A stretch of 64,000 bases of DNA from Salinimicrobium gaetbulicola (GCF_042676025.1 NZ_JBHTJP010000034.1:1-64000), one strand, 5' to 3'. Shown: positions 16,704 through 25,739, counted from the stretch's first letter. Translations and numbers: made by a program. The notes: generated from the letters alone by a model not told the origin.

Positions 16704-17822
16704 ATGAAATTTATTGTATCAAGCACTTATTTGCTGAAACAGCTACAAATACTCGGGGGAGTTATTAACAACAACAACACCCTACCAATCCTGGATAATT
16801 TCCTGTTTGAACTTAATAACGATGAGCTTACCGTTTCCGCTTCAGACCTGGAAACCACCATGTCTGCCAAGCTTACGGTAGAGTCAGATTCTCAAGGGAA
16901 GATCGCGGTTCCTGCCCGTCTTTTACTGGAGACTCTTAAGACCTTTCCTGAACAACCTTTGACTTTTGTAGTTGAAGACAACAATACCATTGAACTTAGT
17001 TCAAATCACGGTAAATACGCGTTGGCTTATGCCGGTGGGGAAGAATTCCCTAAAGCGGTGAGTTTGGAGGAACCAAGCAGCACAAGGATCCAGGGGGATG
17101 TCCTGGCAACAGCGATCAGTAAAACGATCTTTGCTTCCGGTAATGACGACCTTAGACCGGTAATGAGCGGGGTGTTCTTCCAGTTCACTCCTGAAAACCT
17201 GACTTTCGTAGCTACAGACGCTCACAAGCTTGTAAAATATTCCAGGGATGACATCTCTGCATCTCAGTCGGCTGAATTCATCATGCCTAAGAAACCATTG
17301 AACCTGTTGAAAGGGATCCTTTCAGGATCTGACAGTGAGGTATTGATCGAGTACAACGACTCCAATGCCCGTTTCACTTTTGAAGACACTACTTTGGTAT
17401 GTAGGTTGATCGACGGAAAATACCCGAACTATGAAGCGGTAATTCCGAAGGAGAATCCTAACAAACTGGTAATTGACCGCGGACAATTTTTAAGCTCTGT
17501 AAAAAGGGTTTCTATTTTCTCTAATAAGACCACGCACCAGGTACGCCTGAAGATCGCCGGTGCCGAACTGAATATTTCCGCAGAAGATGTGGATTACAGC
17601 AACAAGGCCGAAGAACGTCTTACCTGTTCTTACCAGGGAGACGATATGCAGATTGGCTTCAACTCACGTTTCCTTACAGAAATGTTATCAAACCTGAATG
17701 CAAATGAAGTGCAGCTGGAAATGAGCCTTCCAAACCGCGCAGGGATCCTTACTCCTGTGGACGGACTGGATGAAGGTGAAAAAGTCACCATGCTGGTGAT
17801 GCCAGTAATGCTGAACAACTAA
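16704..17822 (+). CDS. dnaN: DNA polymerase III sliding clamp (beta subunit)
   Basis: 372 residues, three tandem clamp domains. Recognisable: the start MKFIVSSTYLLKQLQILGGV, PILDNFLFEL, VSASDLETTM, RPVMSGVFFQF, VATDAHKLV, the conserved FNSRFLTEML, and the C-terminal VMLVMPVMLNN-type end (here TMLVMPVML). It tethers replicative polymerase to DNA. Monocistronic with its own promoter and terminator; not next to dnaA here. Confidence 0.97.
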   Translation: MKFIVSSTYLLKQLQILGGVINNNNTLPILDNFLFELNNDELTVSASDLETTMSAKLTVESDSQGKIAVPARLLLETLKTFPEQPLTFVVEDNNTIELSSNHGKYALAYAGGEEFPKAVSLEEPSSTRIQGDVLATAISKTIFASGNDDLRPVMSGVFFQFTPENLTFVATDAHKLVKYSRDDISASQSAEFIMPKKPLNLLKGILSGSDSEVLIEYNDSNARFTFEDTTLVCRLIDGKYPNYEAVIPKENPNKLVIDRGQFLSSVKRVSIFSNKTTHQVRLKIAGAELNISAEDVDYSNKAEERLTCSYQGDDMQIGFNSRFLTEMLSNLNANEVQLEMSLPNRAGILTPVDGLDEGEKVTMLVMPVMLNN

Positions 17823-17843
17823 AAAGGATCACACTTTTATAAT

Positions 17844-17885
17844 AAAACCCTCTGAAAATTCAATTTTTCAGAGGGTTTTTTCTTT
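17844..17885 (+). terminator. Terminator after dnaN
   Basis: AAAACCCTCTGAAAA / TTTTTCAGAGGGTTTT long stem with a short loop, then TTTTTTC. Confidence 0.92.
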
Positions 17886-17951
17886 TTAAAGTCCTTCTAT
17901 TTTTCCTCCTTTTGGATCAGATGCAAAAGGCCGGTGCGGGCATCTTTAAAA

Positions 17952-18026
17952 CCGTCTTTGCGAGGGAGTTTTTGAACGGCCGAAGCAATCTCATCTTTTA
18001 CCCCCTAAATCCCCCTAAAGGGGGAC
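17952..18026. repeat. Two dispersed-repeat fragments
   Basis: 17952-17995 is a decayed copy of the GTC(A/T)TTGCGAGG...GAAGCAATCTC palindromic repeat that I recall from many bacteria. 18001-18026 is the CCCCCTAAATCCCCCTAAAGGGGG element, with CCCCCT/AGGGGG arms. Both lie in the 350-nt gene-free gap after dnaN; nothing else is seen there. Confidence 0.55.
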
Positions 18027-18173
18027 TATCCTGGAATATGTGATATGATCTGTCCACTAATTACCCACTATCCACTGTCTTCTACCCTCTTTTCATTTTT
18101 TGAGCATCATAAAACAGTTTAAAACTCCAAACTCTCAAACATCGACTCCCGTCTAAAGACTAAAGTCTATATA

Positions 18174-18512
18174 CTACTTTATGATCTCGATGGTCAAAGG
18201 ATATGACGGTATCTCCCCGTTGTTCACTTTGATGGCATTAAGAATTGGGAAAACGATAGCGATGATCCCGATCCCGATCAAAATAAAGATCCCTAATCCA
18301 AACAGGAGAATTAGCGGAATAGCCACAATGGAATAAATGAACAGACTTATCTGGAAGTTCAGGATCATCTTTCCGTGTGCATCCATCCCAAGGATCTTAT
18401 CCCGCTGGGTGAGCCAAATGACCAGGGGCACGATGAACCCGCCTATTCCGGTCACCAGGTCTAATAATTGGCTTAAATGCGTAAGCATTAGTAATTGTCT
18501 GTCCTCTCTCAT
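18174..18512 (-). CDS. DUF4870 membrane protein
   Basis: 112 residues from MREDRQLLMLTHLSQLLDLV, the usual start of the family; 18 further open codons lie upstream. Three hydrophobic segments, a WLTQRDK loop, and a C-terminal half FGLGIFILIGIGIIAIVFPI. DUF4870 proteins are small integral membrane proteins of unknown role. Monocistronic. Confidence 0.85.
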   Translation of the reverse strand: MREDRQLLMLTHLSQLLDLVTGIGGFIVPLVIWLTQRDKILGMDAHGKMILNFQISLFIYSIVAIPLILLFGLGIFILIGIGIIAIVFPILNAIKVNNGEIPSYPLTIEIIK

Positions 18513-19008
18513 CTTTTTAAATATTATGTTCGTAATGATCTTTTGTGCTTTCCAATAGCTCCTCAAAATTAAATTTGAGGTAGTTGGTTTTGCAAGGTAC
18601 TAATAAGACGACGAGAAAATTAATTTGTTACAAAAAACTTTTCTATCTGCTCTTCGGGACCGGTATTTGGTAATTGCTTATTGGTCACTGGTAATTGTTA
18701 ATTGATCATTGATAATTGTCCTATTCCCTATTCCTTATTCACAGCATTATCCCCTCAGAAGATCACAGCACCACCACATCACAGCTTCACTGCATCACAA
18801 GATCACTCCCCTCTACGAACTCCACTTTTCCGTTTTACCCCAACCCTAAAGGGAGCCGGAAAAATGGAAGGATGTAAATTTCACCAAATAATGATACCAT
18901 AATCAAAGCATAACTCTATTCCCACAGCGTTACTTCTTCACAAGGTCACAAGATCACTTTCTAACTTCTCACTTCCAACATCTAAATTCAAATCCTTACT
19001 TTTGCAGC
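18513..19008. other. Gene-free gap with low-complexity repeats
   Basis: No gene is seen. The gap holds stuttering copies of TTGATAATTGT / CATTGATAATTG (18670-18720) and CATCACA/GATCAC-type short repeats (18760-18810). Similar TTCATTGATAATTGTTCATTG strings recur near 13740 and 48160, so these look like host simple-sequence repeats. A -7 box for mnmE ends the gap. Confidence 0.5.
18997..19004 (+). promoter_or_regulatory. mnmE -7 box, possibly giving a leaderless mRNA
   Basis: TACTTTTG matches TAnnTTTG and ends 4 nt before the ATG at 19009. With the usual distance the transcript would begin at or next to the start codon. The -33 region is poor. Confidence 0.45.
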
Positions 19009-20475
19009 ATGAAATTGAATGACAATATAGTAGCGCTTGCTACCCCTGCAGGAGCGGGAGCCATCGCGGTGATCAGGGTTTCGGGGCCAGATGCGATCGA
19101 CCTGGCAGCACCTCTCTTTAAAGCCAAAAGCAAGAAGGACCTGAGAGAAGTCCCTTCCCATACCCTGCACCTGGGCAACATTATGGATGGAGAGCGCATC
19201 CTGGACGAAGTCCTGGTATCTGTATTTCACGGGCCCAAATCCTACACGGGTGAGAACACCATTGAGATCTCCTGTCACGGGAGCCCTTATATTCAGCAGG
19301 AGATCATTCAATTATTGATACGGAAAGGCTGTCGTTCCGCGGAAGCCGGGGAATTCACACTGCGCGCTTTCCTTAACGGAAAGATGGACCTTAGCCAGGC
19401 CGAGGCGGTTGCCGATCTTATTTCTTCTGAAAACCAGGCGAGCCACCAGATGGCCATGCAACAAATGCGCGGAGGTTTCTCTAACGAGATCCAGAAACTC
19501 CGCCAGGAACTGCTGAATTTCGCTTCTCTCATAGAACTGGAGCTAGACTTTGCCGAAGAGGATGTGGAATTCGCGAACCGGGATGAATTCCAGAGCCTGG
19601 TAAGTCGTATTCAGCAGGTGCTCAAAAAACTGATAGATTCCTTCGCGGTAGGGAATGTACTGAAGAACGGGATACCTGTCGCTATAGTCGGGGAGCCCAA
19701 TGTTGGAAAATCCACGCTCCTGAACGCTCTTTTGAACGAGGAGCGCGCCATAGTTTCAGAGATCGCGGGAACCACCCGTGATACCATTGAAGACGAGATC
19801 TCCATTGGCGGCGTTGGTTTCAGGTTCATCGATACCGCCGGGATCAGAGAGACCAAGGACGTGGTAGAAAGCATCGGGATCAAAAGGACCTTTGAAAAGA
19901 TAAGCCAGGCGCAGGTGGTGCTGTATCTCTTTGATGCCTCCCGCCTAAGTATTTCAGAGGGGCATACAGACCGTCATCCTGAACTTGTTTCAGGATCTCA
20001 GGAAGGCCCCACGCCCACTCTCGAGCAAGTCAAACTGGAAATAGAAAAGATCAAGAACCAGTTCCCGCAGAAACCTTTGATCATTGTAGCCAACAAAATA
20101 GATCAATTATCTGAACAGGAAATTGCAGACCTGAATGTCAGCCTAAGCTCCGTCGAAGGCTCTTCTTACCTGCCTATTTCAGCAAAGACAGGCGCGGGCG
20201 TCGAGGAGTTGCAGCAAAAGCTCCTTCAGTTCGTAAATACAGGTGAGCTTCGCAACAACAACACCATTGTCACCAATTCCCGTCACTATAACGCGCTATT
20301 GAGCGCCCTTGAGGAGATCAACAAGGTGCAGGAAGGCCTGAACCAAAACCTTTCAGGAGACCTGCTGGCGATCGACATTCGGGAAGCGCTGCATTACTTC
20401 GGCGAGATCACCGGCGAGATCACCAACGATGACCTGCTGGGGAATATTTTTGCGAATTTTTGTATTGGCAAATAG
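19009..20475 (+). CDS. mnmE: tRNA modification GTPase MnmE
   Basis: 488 residues, about 20 longer than relatives because of an in-frame repeat insertion. With MnmG it makes the cmnm5 modification on the tRNA wobble uridine. N-terminal tetrahydrofolate-binding domain (IVALATPAGAGAIAVIRVSG), helical domain, inserted G domain: G1 GEPNVGKST, G2 TTRDT, G3 DTAG, G4 NKID. The C-terminus is the conserved FCIGK, with the Cys and terminal Lys needed for activity. All motifs are intact, so it should be functional. The 3' end is the attachment site of the island that follows. Confidence 0.97.
   Translation: MKLNDNIVALATPAGAGAIAVIRVSGPDAIDLAAPLFKAKSKKDLREVPSHTLHLGNIMDGERILDEVLVSVFHGPKSYTGENTIEISCHGSPYIQQEIIQLLIRKGCRSAEAGEFTLRAFLNGKMDLSQAEAVADLISSENQASHQMAMQQMRGGFSNEIQKLRQELLNFASLIELELDFAEEDVEFANRDEFQSLVSRIQQVLKKLIDSFAVGNVLKNGIPVAIVGEPNVGKSTLLNALLNEERAIVSEIAGTTRDTIEDEISIGGVGFRFIDTAGIRETKDVVESIGIKRTFEKISQAQVVLYLFDASRLSISEGHTDRHPELVSGSQEGPTPTLEQVKLEIEKIKNQFPQKPLIIVANKIDQLSEQEIADLNVSLSSVEGSSYLPISAKTGAGVEELQQKLLQFVNTGELRNNNTIVTNSRHYNALLSALEEINKVQEGLNQNLSGDLLAIDIREALHYFGEITGEITNDDLLGNIFANFCIGK
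19971..20000. repeat. Palindromic dispersed repeat inserted inside mnmE
   Basis: CGTCATCCTGAACTTGTTTCAGGATCTCA-type repeat with arms ATCCTGAA/TTCAGGAT and a 5-nt loop. I recall it as common between genes in many bacteria. Here it lies in frame and encodes RHPELVSGSQ (residues 322-331) in the G domain between DTAG and NKID. Confidence 0.85.
20458..20475. other. Left attachment site candidate (mnmE 3' end)
   Basis: TTTTGTATTGGCAAATAG encodes FCIGK and the stop codon. A synonymous near-copy lies at 48072-48089. The integrase gene begins 690 nt away, pointing inward. SGI1-type islands use the same 18-bp 3' end of mnmE (trmE/thdF) in Proteobacteria. Confidence 0.6.
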
Positions 20476-20561
20476 AAAATCAAATCAACCCAAAGAAAAA
20501 CAAACCAAATATCACACTATAACTGAGATTAGAAACAAAAGTTATATTTTTGTCTTTTGTT

Positions 20562-20595
20562 AAAAGGTACATTTTTTTTGATATATGTACCTTTT
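20562..20595. repeat. Long inverted repeat in the island left end
   Basis: AAAAGGTACAT (20562-20572) and ATGTACCTTTT (20585-20595), perfect 11-bp arms with a 12-nt spacer. It lies 87 nt after mnmE. It could be a recombinase/excisionase binding site, an operator, or a weak terminator of mnmE. The rest of the 317-nt gap 20476-20792 shows no gene. Confidence 0.6.
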
Positions 20596-20792
20596 ATAAT
20601 AAAATTTATATTTAGATTTGGCTTATGAATGTCTCTTATTTACTTCAAAAGACACCAAAAATGAATATAAAAATTGTGTCCCAAAAATTTGGGGAGATTA
20701 CGACTCGTAAGTCCTTCTATAACCCCTTAAAAACCCAAGCGAAATGTCCCTTAGAGATATCTAATCGAGGATATCAACATTAAAATTGATCT

Positions 20793-21158
20793 ATGAGCTC
20801 TAATATTAGAATCAAGAAAAAGTGCCAGCTCTGCAACAGCGAATTCATTGCAAAAACTACAGTTACCAAATTCTGCGGAGACACCTGTGCCAAGATCGCC
20901 TACAAGGCGAGAAAACGAGCTGAAAAAATTCAAAAGGCTTCTAAACCACAAAAGGTAAAAGTTGATCCCAAGGAAAAGGTTCAAGATTTACAGTTGAAAG
21001 AATTTCTCAGCGTAAAGGAAGCTGCCATTTTACTTGGTTGTTCAGCAAAGACTATTTATCGCCTTATAGACAATGGGCAATTAAAAGCAGTCAATCTGGG
21101 ACAGAGACTTACCCGTATTAAGAGAACTGAAGTAGATTATATCTTTAACCAAATATAA
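20793..21158 (+). CDS. Excisionase-family HTH protein with N-terminal zinc ribbon
   Basis: 121 residues. Residues 10-33 have CQLCNSEF...KFCGDTC, a CxxC...CxxxC zinc ribbon. A linker rich in Lys follows, then a MerR-like HTH_17 domain (EFLSVKEAAILLGCSAKTIYRLIDNG). Such proteins act as excisionases/directionality factors beside tyrosine integrases of Bacteroidota elements. Six nucleotides before the integrase gene, so one operon. Confidence 0.8.
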   Translation: MSSNIRIKKKCQLCNSEFIAKTTVTKFCGDTCAKIAYKARKRAEKIQKASKPQKVKVDPKEKVQDLQLKEFLSVKEAAILLGCSAKTIYRLIDNGQLKAVNLGQRLTRIKRTEVDYIFNQI

Positions 21159-21164
21159 TAAGCC

Positions 21165-22301
21165 ATGGCAAACGTTACCTTAAGATCCAAACCACTAAAA
21201 AGTGGTATGCTTAGTCTTTACCTTGACTATTATCCGCCAGTCATTATTCCTAAGACAGGAAAGCTTTCTCGACGAGAATTTTTAAAGCTTAAGATTTATG
21301 AATTTCCTGAAAATGCTCAGGAAGAAAGGTTTAATGAGTCACAACTTGAAATAGCTGAGGAAATAAGAGCTACCAGGTTTCTGCAACTCAAGAATAAAGA
21401 ATTTGGGTTAGTTGATAATATCGTAATGGATATTAAATTCAGCCAGTATTTTCAAGAAGTAGTAGATGAATATTATAACACCGGAAGCAAAGGGAACTAT
21501 CATTCCTGGAAATCTTCTCTTGATTACTGGAAAGCTTTCATGGGAGAGGATTTGACCACACAAAATTTAACTGAATGGCATGTTAACAATTACAGGAATT
21601 TTCTTCTCACCACAAAAAACCTAAGGACCAGTAAAGGAAAGTTAGCCATTAATACCGCCTCCAGCTATTACAAGAATTTCATTATGGTCCTGAAAAGGGC
21701 TTTCAAGGATAAACTTCTTTCAAGAAATTTAGCTGAGGATGCCAGATATATTAAAGAACAGGAGACGCACAGAGAATACCTTTCGGAAAAGGAATTGTCT
21801 AAACTTTGGAAAACTCCTATTGATAATGTAAAAGTGAAACATATGGCCATATTCTCAGCTTTAACTGGTCTTCGATTTTCAGATGTTATTAACCTGAAGT
21901 GGGAAGATGTATATGAGGACTCCCATCAAGGCTATTACATTCAATTTAGGGAGCAAAAAACAGGAAACATTAAGAACCACCCTATCTCCAGATCAGCTGT
22001 TAATATCCTAAGTGAACAAGAGACCAAGGAAGGAAGAATTTTTACAGATATTAAATATTCACAAATATCCAGACCTCTTAAGAAGTGGTTACTCGAAGCA
22101 GGTATTCATAAGAAAATAACTTTTCATAATTTCAGGCACAGTTATGCTACACTGCAATTAGCTAATGGAACTGATATCTACACAGTTTCAAAGCTATTGG
22201 GCCATAAAAATGTATCCACAACACAGATATATACCAAGGTCATGGATCAAAATAAAGTAAAGGCAGCTAACAGGATAAACTTAGATTTGGATGGATTATA
22301 A
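21165..22301 (+). CDS. int: Tyrosine recombinase/integrase
   Basis: 378 residues. N-terminal SAM-like core-binding domain (YHSWKSSLDYWKAFMGEDL, NNYRNFLL), then the catalytic domain with TGLRFSDVINLKWEDV (first Arg), the HNFRHSYATL box (His, Arg), LLGHKNVSTTQIYTKV (second His and nucleophile Tyr). Complete catalytic set, so likely active. It would drive insertion into the mnmE 3' end. The next gene overlaps by 11 bp. Confidence 0.95.
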   Translation: MANVTLRSKPLKSGMLSLYLDYYPPVIIPKTGKLSRREFLKLKIYEFPENAQEERFNESQLEIAEEIRATRFLQLKNKEFGLVDNIVMDIKFSQYFQEVVDEYYNTGSKGNYHSWKSSLDYWKAFMGEDLTTQNLTEWHVNNYRNFLLTTKNLRTSKGKLAINTASSYYKNFIMVLKRAFKDKLLSRNLAEDARYIKEQETHREYLSEKELSKLWKTPIDNVKVKHMAIFSALTGLRFSDVINLKWEDVYEDSHQGYYIQFREQKTGNIKNHPISRSAVNILSEQETKEGRIFTDIKYSQISRPLKKWLLEAGIHKKITFHNFRHSYATLQLANGTDIYTVSKLLGHKNVSTTQIYTKVMDQNKVKAANRINLDLDGL

Positions 22302-23178
22302 TAAATTATTTGAAGAGAAATACCGGGACACTTTCCAGAGTTTAGAACATTTCGTCAATAATGAATTCAAAAGCTCAAAAGAAGACGATGAGGATGAGCG
22401 GGATTATCAGGAGACTTATAATGAAGTTAGATCGAAAATTGATGACTGGAAAAACCAACACTTTGAAACCTCTAAGTTATTGAGCAACCTTGAAATTTAT
22501 AGATATTTTACAAGTAAGAACAACAAAGCTACATTACCGGAATTTCTTTTTCCAGGTGTGCTGGGGAGGAAGACAAAAAAGTTCTTTTTAGAGAAGCATT
22601 CTGAAGGAGAATATTCTTCCTTTATTGAGGACTTAGCAGAAAATAAAGCCTACACAGATGTTGTAGACATTATCAATAATTACGACAGGTACATTGAACT
22701 GGTTTACAAAGACAAGAAGTGGAAAACAATAGATCTCACAAAGTTCGACCACAACTACCAATCAGCTGAATATTTTATTAATCTTCATAAGAAAATATAT
22801 CCCCCCAGAAATCAAAGTAACGGGAAAAAAGATTATAGTCTTAAAATTGAGCAGACTAAAAATCTGCTAAACAAATTCGATGAGGATGAAAAAGTTTTTT
22901 TGATAAAACTTTTTTATGACAAATATGTGGAGAACAAGAACACCCTAACTAGAACAGAATTTATTAAGTTTTCACATGTAATTTCCGAAATAAAAGATAT
23001 TTCAATTTTTTATAAGCAACCCCAGTATTCAAGTACCTATAACCTTTTTCAAAAAGATTATGAATATTTCTCCCTTTTGGAAGACAAGAATTTTTTCAAG
23101 ATTTTAATTAATAAACTTAATGCCGTCGGATTGAAATCAATAAAAACACAAGTGAAAATCTTGGAAAGCAAATATTAA
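22291..23178 (+). CDS. Hypothetical protein cotranscribed with integrase
   Basis: 295 residues, highly charged and helix-rich (KSSKEDDEDERDYQETYNEV near the N-terminus), no signal peptide or TM segment, no motif I recognise. The 11-bp overlap with the integrase gene and the terminator after it show that it belongs to the integration operon. A recombination accessory protein is one possibility. Confidence 0.75.
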   Translation: MDYNKLFEEKYRDTFQSLEHFVNNEFKSSKEDDEDERDYQETYNEVRSKIDDWKNQHFETSKLLSNLEIYRYFTSKNNKATLPEFLFPGVLGRKTKKFFLEKHSEGEYSSFIEDLAENKAYTDVVDIINNYDRYIELVYKDKKWKTIDLTKFDHNYQSAEYFINLHKKIYPPRNQSNGKKDYSLKIEQTKNLLNKFDEDEKVFLIKLFYDKYVENKNTLTRTEFIKFSHVISEIKDISIFYKQPQYSSTYNLFQKDYEYFSLLEDKNFFKILINKLNAVGLKSIKTQVKILESKY

Positions 23179-23209
23179 AAAAACGAGTCATTTATTAATG
23201 CTAAAGTAG

Positions 23210-23239
23210 AACCAGCTAATTAAATTAGCTGGTTTTTTT
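23210..23239 (+). terminator. Terminator of the integration operon
   Basis: AACCAGCTAA / TTAGCTGGTT with a 5-nt AT loop, followed by seven T. Separates the integration operon from the replication block. Confidence 0.88.
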
Positions 23240-23393
23240 GTGTTTTTTAGCATTCTCTTTTAGCCTCAATTAATTATCAAACAGATATTTAACTTAAACC
23301 TACACCTAACCTACGGGTAACCTACGACTATCTCCTCTTTGCTTCAACTGCAGTAATCTTACATCATAATTAATATTAACACAATTATTTATT

Positions 23394-23726
23394 ATGAAAG
23401 ATTTGACGATGATCACCAGCGATGATCTTAAAAAACTCGCTTCAGAACTTTACCAGCTCTCGAAGAAGGAAGCTGAAGAAAACAATCAGGAAGACATCCT
23501 TAATGCTAAACAGGCTGCAAAGCTTTTGGATTTAAGTCCGGCTACAATCTACGGTAAAACCCACCGCAATGAAATTCCCTTCTTTAAACAAGGGAAAAAG
23601 CTTCTCTTTTCCAGAGCTGCTCTCATAGAATGGCTAAAAAAGGGAGAAAATCCGGTGACTACTTTCAAACTAAGCTCAGCCAAATCTAAGGCAGCTGAAT
23701 ATTTACACAGAAATAAAAGATTTTAA
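23394..23726 (+). CDS. HTH_17 (excisionase-like) DNA-binding protein
   Basis: 110 residues. Central winged-helix MerR-type domain: ILNAKQAAKLLDLSPATIYG, then FFKQGKKLLFSRAALIEWLK, the classic recognition helix plus wing. Second protein of this type in the island. It heads the replication block and may regulate it or act as the excisionase. Confidence 0.8.
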   Translation: MKDLTMITSDDLKKLASELYQLSKKEAEENNQEDILNAKQAAKLLDLSPATIYGKTHRNEIPFFKQGKKLLFSRAALIEWLKKGENPVTTFKLSSAKSKAAEYLHRNKRF

Positions 23727-23748
23727 TTAATTATTTAAACTATTTATT

Positions 23749-23997
23749 ATGGACTATTTTAAAAAATGTGTGCATTGCTCACAACCATTTATCACCGATA
23801 AATATTTCACCAATCATTGTAATGAGAAAGTTTGCAAAGAAACACATGCTTTGCAGGAAATTAAAAGTGAATTATATCGATTAAAACGAACTAGGTATAT
23901 CTCCGTAAAAAACCTTCCAAAGGGACCCAACGGGATGACTGCGAAATTTGATATACTCACAAAAGAAGTCGTTTTCAAAACCTTTGACGACCTATAG
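23749..23997 (+). CDS. Small Cys-rich protein, paralogue of the next gene
   Basis: 82 residues. CVHCSQPF...HCNEKVC near the N-terminus suggests a zinc ribbon. The C-terminus (RYISVKNLPKGPNGMTAKFD, then ILTKEVVF) resembles that of the next gene (RYILIKNMDARADGAPAYFD, then TTLKEIVH). Function unknown; probably a nucleic-acid-binding element protein. Confidence 0.65.
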   Translation: MDYFKKCVHCSQPFITDKYFTNHCNEKVCKETHALQEIKSELYRLKRTRYISVKNLPKGPNGMTAKFDILTKEVVFKTFDDL

Positions 23998-24035
23998 TAA
24001 AATTCGTTAACCTAACGTTAGATTAATTTAAAATT

Positions 24036-24464
24036 ATGGAAAATCATCTATATATATGTGAATACTGTTCGAAAAAGTATTTACCAAGAAGAAGGCATAA
24101 ACAGAGATTCTGCAGCAATAGCTGCAGAGTCAATGCCCACAACCGCAAAAGGAAATTATTACTTCTTTCTAAAAATAAAGGACTCAACAAACCTTCAGAC
24201 CATCAAACAAAGAATGGAATAACTTGGGGTGGTATTGGTAATGCCGCGATAGCCAATGTAGCTACTGAAGTAGGGAAATCAATCTTTATAAAGGAAGAAA
24301 ATAAACCGGCAACAAAGGGTGACATCCAAAATTTGGCCAACAAGATTGGCGAAAGATACATCTTGATAAAAAACATGGATGCACGAGCTGACGGTGCTCC
24401 TGCCTATTTTGATACAACCTTAAAAGAAATCGTCCACCTCAAATTTCTGCCGACATGGAAATAA
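24036..24464 (+). CDS. Zinc-ribbon protein of the replication block
   Basis: 142 residues. N-terminal CEYCSKKYLPRRRHKQRFCS with NSCR: CxxC...CxxxC finger followed by basic residues, suggesting nucleic-acid binding. The middle is Gly/Ala-rich (GGIGNAAIANVATEVG), the C-terminus shared with the preceding gene. It overlaps the DUF3987 gene by 10 bp, so translational coupling is likely. Confidence 0.7.
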   Translation: MENHLYICEYCSKKYLPRRRHKQRFCSNSCRVNAHNRKRKLLLLSKNKGLNKPSDHQTKNGITWGGIGNAAIANVATEVGKSIFIKEENKPATKGDIQNLANKIGERYILIKNMDARADGAPAYFDTTLKEIVHLKFLPTWK

Positions 24465-25732
24465 ACATTCTGAAAGACATTGAGGAGGCAATAATCGAAA
24501 ATAGCTCCAGCCTTGAAGATAAGGCTGTTAGGCAGCTTCACAAAATTATTGATAAGTTGCCTCCCTACATTCGCAGATTAATTTATGAAGCATTTGAATT
24601 TAAGCGAATACCGAAGGAATATCTGTTAAGCTCGATACTTTTTGCTTTTAGTAATGTGGCAGGATTAGCTTTCAGATTAGATGCCGTCACATACTCAAAT
24701 TATGGTAATATCTATTTGGCTCTAATAGGAAGCAGAGGTGATTCAAAATCTCCTGCAATGGACCTGGCTACAGCTCCCCTTAATGAGTATGATACCAAAA
24801 TGTACAAAGAATTCATAGAAAAGACTCAGGAAAATGGATTTGAAGAACCCACTGTTAGAAAACAGTTGCTTATCCAAGATGCCACAATAGAAGCAGCCTA
24901 CCAAAAGCATCATGAAAACCCATTCTCATTGGGGATTTACATGGATGAATTATACCATTTAATAGAAAAAATGGGCAATAAGACCAGTAGAGATGGCTTG
25001 GATTGGAGGCAATTACTCCTCCAAGGCAACACAAACAAACATGTTGACATCATTAGAAAAACTACTAATAGTTTTCGTCTACCCAAAGCTTGTCCTATAC
25101 TCCTGGGCTCCATACAAGAAGAGTTTATTCCACAAATTTTTTCGGGTGGTAATGAAATTAGTGGTTTCACAGATCGGTTACAATATACACCCAAATTAAC
25201 TCATAATTCTACACTGTCCAGACGTGGAATAAGTACAGATTGTTTGAGGAATTATTCCGATAACCTTTTAAGATTAATGGAACATCGTAATACGGTTGAA
25301 CACAAAGGTCTAAATCACCCGTATATCTTAACCTGTACTACAGAGGCTGAAGATGTAATATTCAACTACACTCAAGATCTACTCCATCGTCAGGAGAACG
25401 CAGAAAATGGAGAAAAGGAATATTTATCCAAGGTACAGATTAACGTTCTCAAAATGATGATACTCATACACCTTATGGAGCAATCAGCTTCACCAGAACT
25501 TTGCCTAAAAATAGAGTCCAAAACTGTACACGAGGCAATTCAGATAATGGAATTTTACATTACTAATTTCCAAATCATTAGACAAAAACGGCAAGTGCAG
25601 GAAAAGAGTTTTAATATTAATGAAATAATTAATTTGGGAAGGAAAAACAATGCCACCCAAGAACAAATAGCTGCAGTCTTGGGAGTCAACAAATCAACAG
25701 TCTCCCGTAAAATGGCCAGAATGAAAATATAA
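24455..25732 (+). CDS. DUF3987 protein (primase/helicase-like)
   Basis: 425 residues. DUF3987 features: KLPPYIRRLIYEAFEF, LSSILFAFSNVAGLAF, a P-loop-like GSRGDSKSPA (about residue 92), MDELYHLIEKMG as the acidic Walker B-like box, ILLGSIQEEFIPQIF and GFTDRLQY. The P-loop has Ser where Gly is usual. A C-terminal HTH (ATQEQIAAVLGVNKSTVSRK) suggests DNA binding. DUF3987 proteins are found in plasmids, phages and islands as D5/YfjI-like replication proteins; replication initiation is inferred. Confidence 0.8.
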   Translation: MEINILKDIEEAIIENSSSLEDKAVRQLHKIIDKLPPYIRRLIYEAFEFKRIPKEYLLSSILFAFSNVAGLAFRLDAVTYSNYGNIYLALIGSRGDSKSPAMDLATAPLNEYDTKMYKEFIEKTQENGFEEPTVRKQLLIQDATIEAAYQKHHENPFSLGIYMDELYHLIEKMGNKTSRDGLDWRQLLLQGNTNKHVDIIRKTTNSFRLPKACPILLGSIQEEFIPQIFSGGNEISGFTDRLQYTPKLTHNSTLSRRGISTDCLRNYSDNLLRLMEHRNTVEHKGLNHPYILTCTTEAEDVIFNYTQDLLHRQENAENGEKEYLSKVQINVLKMMILIHLMEQSASPELCLKIESKTVHEAIQIMEFYITNFQIIRQKRQVQEKSFNINEIINLGRKNNATQEQIAAVLGVNKSTVSRKMARMKI

Positions 25733-25739
25733 TGCAACC

